DNA from: Symsagittifera roscoffensis
Lineage: Eukaryota; Xenacoelomorpha; Acoela; Convolutidae
Direction of reading: 5' to 3'
Assembly: GCF_963678635.1 (NCBI RefSeq)
Contig: NC_087066.1
Coordinates: 41,625,338 to 41,689,337, forward strand
DNA length: 64,000 bases
The notes beneath the pieces were generated by a model. The model was not told where the DNA came from. It saw nothing but the letters and a program-made list of their open reading frames with translations, and ran no database searches. Both the position numbers and the translations under genes were made by a program. Positions within the stretch are counted from its first letter, which is position 1. Every line of letters begins with the position of its first letter. Shown in pieces: positions 45,241 to 53,480 of this stretch.

Positions 45241-46155
45241 TGTGACATTCGACCAGAATGGCCAAAATGCAATCTCTGCAGACTTCGAAATTTTAGCAGT
45301 GGACCTTCCGAGTTAATGGTTTTGAAGGATTAACGACGTTATTCGGATGATTAGCAGAACGGTGAAGGTCAGGATATTCCCGTATTTTAAAATTTTAAAT
45401 TTTCGAAGTGATGACGTAACATTTCTGAGAAATGCTGAAACGGCCATTTTTGACAGAAAACGAGAGAGAAGACACAACAACATTAGTTGCGCTGACGATA
45501 GCAACGACAATCGTGATAAGAAAAACAGCAGCAGATTGCAGAGAACGTTCCGAGTTGCAACTATTGTGCTGCTACAATAGTTGCAAGGCCGTTGCGAACA
45601 ACGGTGAAGGGTAAGAAGTCAGCCTTCCGGATTGGGAAGAAATCGAGATCAACGGGCTTGATTCACCGGATTCAAGAATCCGGAAGGGTCTCGGGACGCA
45701 AAACTTTTATTGACTCGTGTGAATTTTTAGCATCCTGTCATGTCCTGACTTGAATTTAATTGATATTTGGATTAGTTTTGACAAGGATGAGGTGCTAGGA
45801 GTTGGGGGAAAGGGTTGATCCATCTTCGATGGAGATGATGATTTTTATCTACTGAACAAAAACAAAAGTAATATAATGAATAGTAGCCCTGTTTTTAGGA
45901 GTGACCTCGTGGTCTGGGGATACTGAGACCCAGCCATGAGCTCACTATTTGCATGTAATTAAGTTAATTTGAGCGTTCTGGTCGAAGCCGGAGAACAGTA
46001 ACGTTTTTGTCGACCCGATGTTAGAAAGACCACCGAAAAGTACTGGCTTGGTAGAGACGGTGAAAAGCATGCGAAGCTCTGTTTAGACGCTAGCCAGTCG
46101 TCTTAAGACTTAGTTTTGTTATCCGTCGATATGTATCTTCCGGGCGAATGTTACA
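45241..46155 (+). repeat. 3' LTR of element B (915 bp)
   Basis: Near-identical copy of 21684-22598, preceded directly by the polypurine tract TGTCCGGGGAGTA and followed by the duplicated tag. Short ORFs inside it occur identically in the 5' LTR and are not genes. Confidence 0.96.
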
Positions 46156-46158
46156 TAG

Positions 46159-47155
46159 CTACTCATATTCTAAAATATCAAATAATACCGGTGTTAATTC
46201 AGACTTCTACGACATCCAAGTAGCTACAAAGTCAGTTTTATATAGTCCCTTCACATAAAACAGTCTCTGGGGGACCAAGCCTCCGTTCCCGTAATCTTCC
46301 TGAGATAACGTTCTTATCTATTCCAATTTGTGTCACGGGAGGGTTCCGTGGAATATTCCTTCCCCACTGAAGCTTCCTTCTCCACTAATCTCCACTGCTA
46401 AGAGTCTTATCGTGTGTTGTTGCCGGGTGCCGGACATCAAGCCGACGGGACTTCAAGCCGAATCGTAAAATTAGGGACTTCAAGCCGAATAGTTCCTTAA
46501 AAACTCATGAAATATCATTAACTTGAAAATTTTTTTGAAGAATTTCTGAATTTCATGATCTTTCTTCAAAAGTTATTGGCATTTTCATACAGTTTAAGCC
46601 TCCAAATGATGTTTCGGAAAGTTGAAAAGTAAAACATGGTTGAAGGTATTTTTCATGTTTATATTTTATGCATTTCAAAAACCGGCTGATGTTATTAAGG
46701 GATGCCAATCACAAGTGGTGCATTGTCATGAATAACGTTTATTATTGACTAAACTTGCCAAAACTTTTGAAAACTAACGTTTTACAGATGATAAAACAGT
46801 GTTTTGAGGTGCTTGTAAAGTTTTAATTTCGGCTTGAAGTCCCTTCGGCTTGAAGTCCCGTCGGCTTGTTGTCCTAGACCCGTTGTTGCCACGATAAGAG
46901 GCTTCGTGTCTTTCGTCTCTTGTGCGACCGTTTTTCACAATATTTGTCGTTGTTCTGCTTTTTCGTCGTTTTTCGTCAAAATGGCCGTCTTTTTTGTATT
47001 TCTGAGAAATATTCCCCTTCCGATCGAAATTTTCAAAATAAAAATTCTAGAATATTCCTACCCTCCTTCGCAATACTTTTTCGTTAATAAGGTTTTTATT
47101 CGTTTTTTCTCGTGTCGCCGGAAGGTTGCGCTGTGCCATCTGGCAGAATGGCACA
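46159..47155 (-). repeat. 5' LTR of element A, second segment
   Basis: Matches 656-1186 of the left LTR apart from the 457-bp MITE (46425-46881) and its duplicated 9 bp. It ends GGCACA at 47155, followed by the target duplication aac. Element B therefore interrupts the promoter-bearing LTR of A. Confidence 0.95.
46425..46881. mobile_element. Non-autonomous DNA transposon (MULE-like MITE), 457 bp
   Basis: Inserted in the 5' LTR of element A. Its ends are inverted repeats of about 37 bp: GGGTGCCGGACATCAAGCCG on the left, and GGGTCTAGGACAACAAGCCG on the complement of the right end. Both then continue into the same ACTTCAAGCCGAA block, which also occurs in extra subterminal copies. The 9-bp duplication gttgttgcc (46416-46424 and 46882-46890) occurs once in the uninterrupted LTR at 913-921. 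Nine-bp duplications with long inverted repeats suggest Mutator-like ends. No coding capacity. Confidence 0.85.
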
Positions 47156-47434
47156 AACTTTTTGTCGATTTTTTTTTCGTTCAGAGTTTGAATCCCAGGT
47201 AGAAATCATTTTTAGTTTTTAGGGATCATAGAGTGCTGACAAGAAAAGACAGCAATTACCTAAAATACCTATTAAATCAAGTTGTATATGTGTAAGATGA
47301 GATTAGTTTTTTTTTCAACAATAAGATCATGACTGAAAAAAATTGTAGGTAGCGGCAAAATGTAGGTTTAATTGCTGTTCGAAAGGTATAAATGAAAAAA
47401 AGAAAACAGTCTGGGATCAATGTTATATTCGAAA
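47156..47434. other. Flanking DNA right of element A
   Basis: Starts with the duplicated aac and continues the sequence that ended at 302. AT-rich, with no gene seen. Confidence 0.6.
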
Positions 47435-47462
47435 CGTTTTCGAGTTACTAACTCATCATCAG
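47435..47462 (-). repeat. LINE 3'-tail hairpin motif
   Basis: On the minus strand: CTGATGATGAGTT, loop, AACTCGAAAACG, a GAGTT/AACTC stem-loop followed by CGAAAACGTT and, further on, AACATTGATC. It lies downstream of the minus-strand LINE coding remnant, as expected for its 3' tail. A second copy of the same design is at 50015-50039. Confidence 0.5.
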
Positions 47463-47464
47463 CA

Positions 47465-47488
47465 AAGAAGAAGAAGAAGAAGAAGAAA
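47465..47488. repeat. (AAG)n microsatellite
   Basis: About eight AAG units next to the LINE tail hairpin. In the LINE orientation it lies on the coding side of the hairpin. Confidence 0.9.
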
Positions 47489-47844
47489 GAACACTTGAAT
47501 TACTATACAATAAAAAGCCGAGGCATCAGTGTAGCAAAGTGTAAATAATAAAATTGGTTATAAATTCATTGGTTACATCAAACAAAAACAAAACATCAGA
47601 AAACAAGCAATAAACAAAACAAAAAAAAAACAAAATCGGTTACAGTTCGGAAATTGGTTGATTAAAGTATATGAAGTTTCGGATACTATAGAAAATAAAA
47701 GATTTAAGAATTAGGAACAAGCTGGTAATAAAACTTTACAAACAATTTTACAGATAGTCCAATTATACAACGTATATGCAGAGTATATACAGTTTCTCTT
47801 TCAAGCAATGTGTGAAAAATTAAACTGAATTAAAAAATATAGAA

Positions 47845-48558
47845 CTAGCAAAAACGGTAATCACGCCACGTATTTGTATTAGTACATATAGGATTGTTTC
47901 TCAATTCACTCACGTAAAATTCTTTCAATTTTTTCTTGAATTCTGTTTTCGATTTTTCTAAATTGCGCAAAATTATGGGCAGTGAATTCCATTTTTTAGA
48001 AGTCAAATGAAAAAATGATTTTTGTAGAGAAGCAGTCGAACAATGTTTGTCAAAAATAATTTGTTTCGTTCTTTCGTTGAGCCTATAATTGGCAGTCGGT
48101 AGTCTCAGTGTATTTTCAAAAGCCTTCTTTTTGTTTGTAAGATATTGGTATAAGTATGTTATACACTTTAACTCAATTCTTTTCTCGATTCCAATGAACG
48201 ATTTGCTAATGCGAAGAAGGGAAGAAGATTTAAAATTCGATCTGAAATATGTTCTTTTTAGCGCCCAGTTCAACTGTTTCTCCAGAGATAGCATCAAAGT
48301 AGCATTAATTTGTTGTAAAAAAATTGCTGAATAATCTAAATGTGATAAAACAAGACAATGAAGCAAGGCAACTAATGATAATGTCGGCAGTTGTTGTCCA
48401 ATTGTATCAATAGTTTTAATCCCTTGGGCCATTTTTTGGAGAATTGTTTTGATTTGAGCATGAAAAGATAAACTTGAATCAAGAATTATGCCTAAATATT
48501 TGCATTCTGATTTTTTGGCTACATAATGCCCACTAATTACTAGTTTATCAGTATCCAC
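47845..48558 (-). pseudogene. LINE reverse-transcriptase C-terminal fragment
   Basis: A 237-aa frame that begins in the region following the RT catalytic core: KKSECKYLGIILDSSLSFHAQI is the strand-helix typical of LINE RT thumb regions (Jockey/CR1-like proteins). It is followed by LSLVALLHCLVLSHLDYSAIF and LEKQLNWALKRTYF. The catalytic domains, endonuclease and ORF1 are absent, so this is a 5'-truncated insertion. Its 3' tail reaches to about 47,435. Confidence 0.8.
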
Positions 48559-49710
48559 ATTTTTGCTATCATTTTTTTGACAAAATGTTATAAATTCATG
48601 CTCAAAACATCTGAAAAATTTGCAAACTTAATAACACATAGGAATCAAACGGCAGAAATGGAATGTGACATAGCACCAAAAATAAAAGCAACTCTTTCGT
48701 GGTGAGAAACCTCACAACAACGAAAGTTTTTAAACAAAAAGTTTAGGGAGAAAGTTTTTTGTCTTAATGAAAAGCTCCCCGTTTCATGATATCGATAGTA
48801 TTTTTGTATTTGCACCACATATAATTTGCCGCAAACGAGTAGTTTCAGCAGTAATTTTGCTGTAGTTTTTTCTCTTGATTGTTTACCGGAACTCGTGCAT
48901 CCGAATTGACTTCTAGGAATCAGTAATTCTTTATTCAAAATGTTACTGCAAAAAAACTTGAAGTTCAAAAAAGTCAAAAAGGAGAGTCAGTTTTCTGTTA
49001 CTGAGCATTGAAACAATTGGTTTGTCTTAGTACAAAGGTTAGTTTAGCTAGATTTATTGAGCCATTCAATGATAAAAGTGTGAATTTTTTTTAAGAATGA
49101 GTGTTTGTTTCTGTTAGCCTGGTCTATTTATAGGTAGTTTCTGTTGAAATGGGTGGAGGCAGGCTGCCTTCACTGCATAGCAGTATTTAAGTTTTTTCTT
49201 GGAATTTTCATACGTATAGGAATAAGGTCAGTTTTGGGCTCCTCTATCGTTTCCCCGCCACATGACTTTTTGTAATTGCTTAAGGCAGTCTTATGCTATT
49301 TTCATGAGATATGGGCTACGTGGTCAAAAAGTTGAATGGCATGTCGTAGGAAAACAGTCGAGTAGCCCAGATTTGACGTGAACCTCAACCCGAGCTGTTC
49401 GCAGTTTGTAGGATAGTGTGTTGTAGAAAACATTTCAGGCCGGCTGGCCTGAACGTTCAATACAAAAGCTCGTAACTGTTAAATAAAATTCTCTTGCTGA
49501 CGGATTTGGGGAAGCAAATAATTGATAAGATATTTTTTGGATGATACGACGGCTGGCATTTATAGCTTGCCATTATGTAACAAAGATAAGGTTCTCGGCT
49601 CTTTTCCATCCCCCCACATTTGATTTTTTTTGAGTTTTGAAATACTATTTTACTTTGTCATATTTTACATAGTCATGAGTTTTGAAATAGTATTTCACGT
49701 TGTCATAAAG
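48559..49710. other. Intergenic DNA with MITE fragments
   Basis: No supported gene. Partial copies of the GGCTCTTTTTCC MITE ends appear near 49,236 and 49,592. Confidence 0.5.
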
Positions 49711-49958
49711 GGCTCTCTTTATCCCCCCCCCACCCACCTGCTAGTTTTTAAATTTGAAATTACTGTTCACATTGTCCGATTGTCATGAAAATTGAGTGAA
49801 GAAAAGGTGTCAAAAGAAACCCATCAATGAATGAATGAATGAATGCAGACTAATTAGGCCATGACAAACATATTTGGTCTTCATAATCAACCTTTAAAAC
49901 CACTCGTTAGACCATAAAGTTTATGTTTGTGTGAGGTGGGGGAAAACGAAAAACAGCC
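49711..49958 (-). mobile_element. GGCTCTTTTTCC-family MITE (copy 1, degenerate)
   Basis: Reads GGCTCTCTTTATCCCCCC at one end and GGGGGAAAACGAAAAACAGCC at the other. Between them are the family's internal blocks, CACATTGTCCGATTGTCATGAAAATTGA and GACTAATTAGGCCATGACAAACATATTTGGTCTTCAT in part, split by a small insertion that includes (AATG)n at about 49,826-49,845. Confidence 0.65.
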
Positions 49959-50014
49959 TCATAAAGTAATGGAATTTTGTCGGTAAAGCTTGCATCAATG
50001 TTACTTCAATTAAA

Positions 50015-50039
50015 CGTTTTCGTCCGAAGACATCATCAG
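50015..50039 (-). repeat. LINE/SINE 3'-tail hairpin motif, second copy
   Basis: On the minus strand: CTGATGATGTCTTCGGACG followed by AAAACGTTT, then AACATTGATG. It has a GTC-UUCG-GAC stem-loop in the same place as the stem-loop of the 47435 copy. No coding remnant is attached. Confidence 0.45.
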
Positions 50040-50518
50040 AAATCTAGAAAAACTCAGTTTGATGGCAATGGAAACATAAAGGTAACTTTAAGGAGGAGAA
50101 TAAAAAGTAGCAAGGATAAATTTTCTCGCCAGCAAATCTGGAACTGAAAAAAAGAAGTTTTTGCATGAAACTTTGCATGGTGAACAACTTAATTAATATG
50201 AACACATTTTTTTAAAATAATTTACATCGGAACATCACGCTTTCATCCATCACATGGAATAATTAAAATGAGAGGGGCAAAGTGGAAAAGAGTCGGGTTC
50301 TCTTTTAAATCGATTCTAGGAGAGCAGACCCCGTCTTTGGTGCCAATGTGTTCGAAGTTTAAGTCTGTTGAATAATTAATTCGAGGAAAACTTTTAAAAA
50401 GATCCCATTAAATGTGTTATTGGCGTATTTTGCCTTGGTCCAGAAAATCAAAGGGTTGAGATTTTGGGGCTTCTCCATTATAACCCCCTGCGGCTCTTTT
50501 TCCTTTCCCCCGATTTTG

Positions 50519-51853
50519 GACGATGTGTCCAATTATCGTCCCATCAGCCTGCTACCGAAACTTTCCCTCGGTCTGGAGCGTATCTTATTTGATTACATTT
50601 ACACTAGCATTAGGCCGAAAATTACGAAATACCAATCCGGCTTTATGTCAAGGCGTTCAACTGTCACGCAACTGTTAAACTTCTGTGATGAGCTTTATAG
50701 GAATCACGAACTTGGTATTTCGTCTTTTGTTTTTTATGCGGATATCAAAAAGGCGTTTGACTCGGTTCCTCACCATAAATTGCTCAAAAAACTTGCGGAT
50801 TTCGGTTTGGATGTTAGCTTTCTCCAATTACTTAAAAGTTATCTTTCTGGACGCTTTCAACGTGTGCGAATCAATGGTGTGCTCTCTGATTTTGTGAGCA
50901 TTATGAGTGGTGTCCCGCAAGGTAGTATTCTGGGGCCGTTATTGTTCTTGTTATTTGTGAACGATCTTCCTGATTATCTCTTATCCAAGCCATCCCTCTT
51001 TGCTGATGATCTGAAATGCTGCAGTACCTCTGTTCCCGTACTTCAACGCGATCTAGATGCTATTATCAATTGGTGTGGCGAAAATTCTCTCGATTTACAT
51101 CCTGACAAATGTAAAGTCCTGAAGTTTTTTAACCACAGCTCTGAAAACCCAGATCTCTATATTGGTGATCACAAAATCGATGAATCTTTAGACGTCAAAG
51201 ATCTTGGGATCATTTTCAGTTCTGATTTATCGTGGTCGCACCATGTTTCTGAAAAGTTATTCAAGTGCAACAAAGTGTACTTTATGTTAAAGCGAAATGT
51301 TCCGAGCAGTACTCCGAGACAAACGAAGGTTCGGCTCTACAAAGCATGTATTCTATCTGTGCTTACTTATGGTTCTTCTATCTGGATACCTAACAAGACC
51401 GACTTATCCAAGCTCGAAGCTTTCAACAGAAGATGCGTGAGATGGATCGGTCTGTCAGGTGATTATAAAACGTCACTGATAAAGTTAGGAATCTATCCTC
51501 TGCCATATCATATTGAAATCTCAAATCTTCTGTTTTTCCATAAACTGTTTCAGGACAAGTACGATTTAAACCCCTTCGATTTTGTTGATATAAATGACCC
51601 ATCTGTATCATTACGGAGTGTTGATATATACTCTTTCAAATTAAAGAAGCGAAAATACGAGAAGACAAAGTCCTTTTATTTTGACCGTATTCCTAGACTA
51701 TTGAATTTCATGAAGCTTGATGTCCGTATATCATTCCCCCGGTACAAGCGTGAAGTTATGAAGTTCTATGATACGAAGCTACGTCAAACATTCGAAGAAA
51801 ACATTCCGTGTACTTGGTATGGAAAGTGCTGCTGTACCTTCTGCCGGTCATAG
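50519..51853 (+). pseudogene. 5'-truncated LINE: reverse transcriptase (Jockey/CR1-like)
   Basis: The frame is open from 50414, but family similarity starts at DDVSNYRPISLLP (about 50,519); the upstream part is fused MITE sequence. RT motifs in order: ITKYQSGFMSRRSTVTQLL, FVFYADIKKAFDSVPH (motif A), MSGVPQGSILGPLLFLLFVNDLP (motif B), PSLFADDLKC (FADD in place of YADD), LDLHPDKCKVLKF, VKDLGIIFSSDLSWSHHV. A thumb/C-terminal region follows, ending in a Cys-rich tail (CTWYGKCCCTFC) at the TAG at 51851. Endonuclease and ORF1 are missing. The RT frame itself is intact, suggesting a fairly young insertion. The 3' untranslated tail runs through a T-run at about 51,878-51,893 to a (TC)n tail. Confidence 0.88.
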
Positions 51854-51948
51854 TTTATTTTATATATTTATATTTTTTTTTTTTTTTTTTTTTTATGTTT
51901 GCATTTCATTATTTGTGATTGTAAACTCCCCACGGGGTAAATTAAGCC

Positions 51949-51950
<2 letters not shown>

Positions 51951-51982
<32 letters not shown>
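51951..51982. repeat. (TC)n microsatellite at the LINE 3' end
   Basis: About 16 TC units directly after the LINE 3' untranslated region, before a MITE fragment. Confidence 0.95.
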
Positions 51983-51984
<2 letters not shown>

Positions 51985-52154
51985 ACCGGCAAATTTTTAT
52001 AATTCAAAATACTGCTCACATTGTCCGATTGTCATGAAAATTGACATGCAGACTAATTAAGCCATGGCAAACATATTTGGTCTTCATAATCAACCTTGTA
52101 AAACCACTCTTAGACCATAAAATTGATGCTTGTGTGAGGAGGGGGAAGAGCCCT
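51983..52154 (-). mobile_element. GGCTCTTTTTCC-family MITE (copy 2, truncated)
   Basis: Has the family's internal blocks in the same orientation as copy 1 (CTCACATTGTCCGATTGTCA, GACTAATTAAGCCATGGC, ACATATTTGGTCTTCATAAT) and ends GAGGGGGAAGAGCCC. The left terminal repeat is missing and is replaced by the (TC)n tail of the LINE. Confidence 0.65.
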
Positions 52155-52543
52155 CCCCCCTGTAATTTATACCGCCAGAATTATGTCTACGGCTATAATG
52201 AAAAAGTGTCGAATTGTGAAATACTTTTCTCTCGATGATCTTACTATGGGGAGGGGGTCGTAAATTATATGAAAGAGACAAAATTGTGCTGCTCATCTGA
52301 TAAATTTATGCACGTGCTTAATAATGTTGGGTTATTACGGTCGATCAAACAAAAACTTTCAGCGTTAAAAAAATCTGAAAAGCTGATGAAAAAAAAATTT
52401 TTTAGATTAAGAATGTAGCCGAACTTTATTACCCTTGTACAATGTATTGCATTAACTATATGCATCTAACATAGGACCCATCTTGTATATCTGCTGTAAT
52501 TGCCTAATATTTCCCGAAAAGCAGTGTTCTGTTCGGAACAAGC
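52155..52543. promoter_or_regulatory. Upstream region of the DHHC gene
   Basis: AT-rich and should hold the 5' untranslated region and promoter of the gene starting at 52544. No TATA box or other site can be called with confidence. Confidence 0.3.
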
Positions 52544-52794
52544 ATGGGATTATTCAACGACAAAGACGATGATGAATTGAAGCAGCCAATCACAAAGCAG
52601 CAAGACGTTTCTCCATCGAATGGGGACGATGAACAGCAGCATAAGAAAGGGAAGAAATATCGCAAGGCTGATAGGTTTCAGGGAAGGAACACTCTGTGTT
52701 GTCATGGCCGGGTGGTGATGGCAAAGAGTCTGCTGGCGTTTGTGGTTACTTTGCTGCTTATTCTGGTCCCATCAATTCTTTTCTTCATTTTCGA
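52544..52794 (+). CDS. DHHC palmitoyltransferase (ZDHHC9/14/18-like), coding exon 1
   Basis: The gene encodes a membrane S-acyltransferase; family members palmitoylate cysteines of client proteins at Golgi and plasma membrane. Exon 1 begins MGLFNDKDDDE and gives a polar cytoplasmic N-terminus. Next comes the family block FQGRNTLCCHGRVVMAKS, and then TM1 (SLLAFVVTLLLILVPSILFFIF). It ends in phase 2 at a GTAAGT donor (52795). Joining to 57912 restores an Asp (FIF-D-APYL), matching FDCPYL in relatives. The five exons visible in the window add up to 1,052 nt (about 350 codons). Confidence 0.9.
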
Positions 52795-53314
52795 GTAAGT
52801 ATTTTTTTTGGCTATTTTCCAGTTTCCGGTTTCCCTCAAAAAAGATCATAAAAATGGTCTCTTTGCATGTTACCGACCCTTTTGATTTTTCTGAAACTCA
52901 AGTTGCAAAATTCTATTTAAAATGACTTATGATATACTAGACTGTGATAAAATGTGAACACGTGAACAGATTGTTACTACATTTCGGCTCTTTTTCCGTT
53001 TCCACCACCTGACATAAGCATCTTGTTCATGGTGTAACGGAGGATTTACAAGGTTAAGTACGAAGACCAAACTTTTGGGGATCTTTTACCATTATAGCCC
53101 CTCCCGTAAATTATTGCTCCTAGTAGTTTCTCAGAGAAAGCAAATAAGCATGCAAAGTAAAATAGCATGTGCATCTTTATTTATGTATGGATAGTTAGTA
53201 ACTCTATGCAGCGCTAAGCTCAGTTCTAACAACACATGGATGCAGTTTTGTATGAATGCACTTACGAACGGAGGCGCAACAATTATTGGCTCTTTCCATT
53301 TCCCCTTTTTATAT

Positions 53315-53480
53315 TAGCGAGTGGTTAGTGAGTGAGATATATAATCTCTAGGTCGCAGTAGGTCGTAGGTTCGAATCCAAGACGTATCCGAATTTTCCCG
53401 AAGTGGAGGCTTTTTCGATTTTTTCTTATTGCAGTTTATAGAGCTACCTTTTATCGTCTTCTCGCTAGTGCTTGCTTCGT
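53315..53480 (+). mobile_element. tRNA-derived SINE, copy 1
   Basis: The head has an A-box-like TAGCGAGTGGTTAGTG (53,315) and a B box GGTTCGAATCC (about 53,368-53,378), spaced as in a tRNA promoter. A body follows that is shared with copy 2: GAGGCTTTTT, TTATAGAGCT, CGCTAGTG. The tRNA-like part does not fold into a full cloverleaf by eye, so it is not called a tRNA gene. Confidence 0.65.

Larger units (their letters stand above)
21684..46155 (+). mobile_element. Element B: 24.5-kb giant Ty3/gypsy-type LTR retrotransposon with accessory ORFs
   Basis: Complete from 5' LTR (21684-22598) to 3' LTR (45241-46155), flanked by tag on both sides (21681-21683 and 46156-46158). Order on the plus strand: primer-binding-like site, 2.9-kb leader, gag, protease, RT, RNase H, linker, integrase, macro domain, gap with splice acceptor, SGNH ORF2, ORF3, ORF4, 3' untranslated region, polypurine tract. 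The domain order RT-RNase H-integrase places it with Ty3/gypsy (Metaviridae-like) elements. The two LTRs differ at about six positions, so insertion was recent on the scale of the window. Coding breaks visible against element A lie near 27,248, 31,545, 34,463 and 43,100. Confidence 0.95.
303..47155 (-). mobile_element. Element A: giant Ty3/gypsy-type LTR retrotransposon, interrupted by element B
   Basis: The left LTR (303-1186) begins TGTAACATTCG and ends GGCACA. The same sequence starts again at 21342, is interrupted at 21683/21684 by element B, resumes at 46159 and ends at 47155. Without B (21684-46155) and a 457-bp MITE the element is about 22 kb. All coding is on the minus strand: gag-pol 18202-12230, macro domain 11982-11025, SGNH ORF2 10557-8476, ORF3 8433-4048, ORF4 4073-1962. 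It is defective: the protease region is deleted and several frameshifts are visible by comparison with B. The flanking duplication is aac (300-302 and 47156-47158). LTR divergence of about 2% means it is older than B. Confidence 0.93.

Noticed and set aside
47435-47462. Hammerhead ribozyme core (CTGATGA...GAAA)
   Set aside because: An extra U lies between CUGAUGA and the stem, no closing stem I is seen between the upstream and downstream flanks, and the second copy has the same extra base. It fits a LINE tail hairpin better.
48645-48977. 110-aa minus-strand ORF
   Set aside because: Low-complexity, no similarity to any LINE domain and no supporting context.
53315-53385. tRNA gene
   Set aside because: A- and B-box-like blocks are present, but I cannot draw an acceptor stem or a clean cloverleaf, and a similar diverged copy with a shared tail exists at 56980. 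A SINE head explains it.
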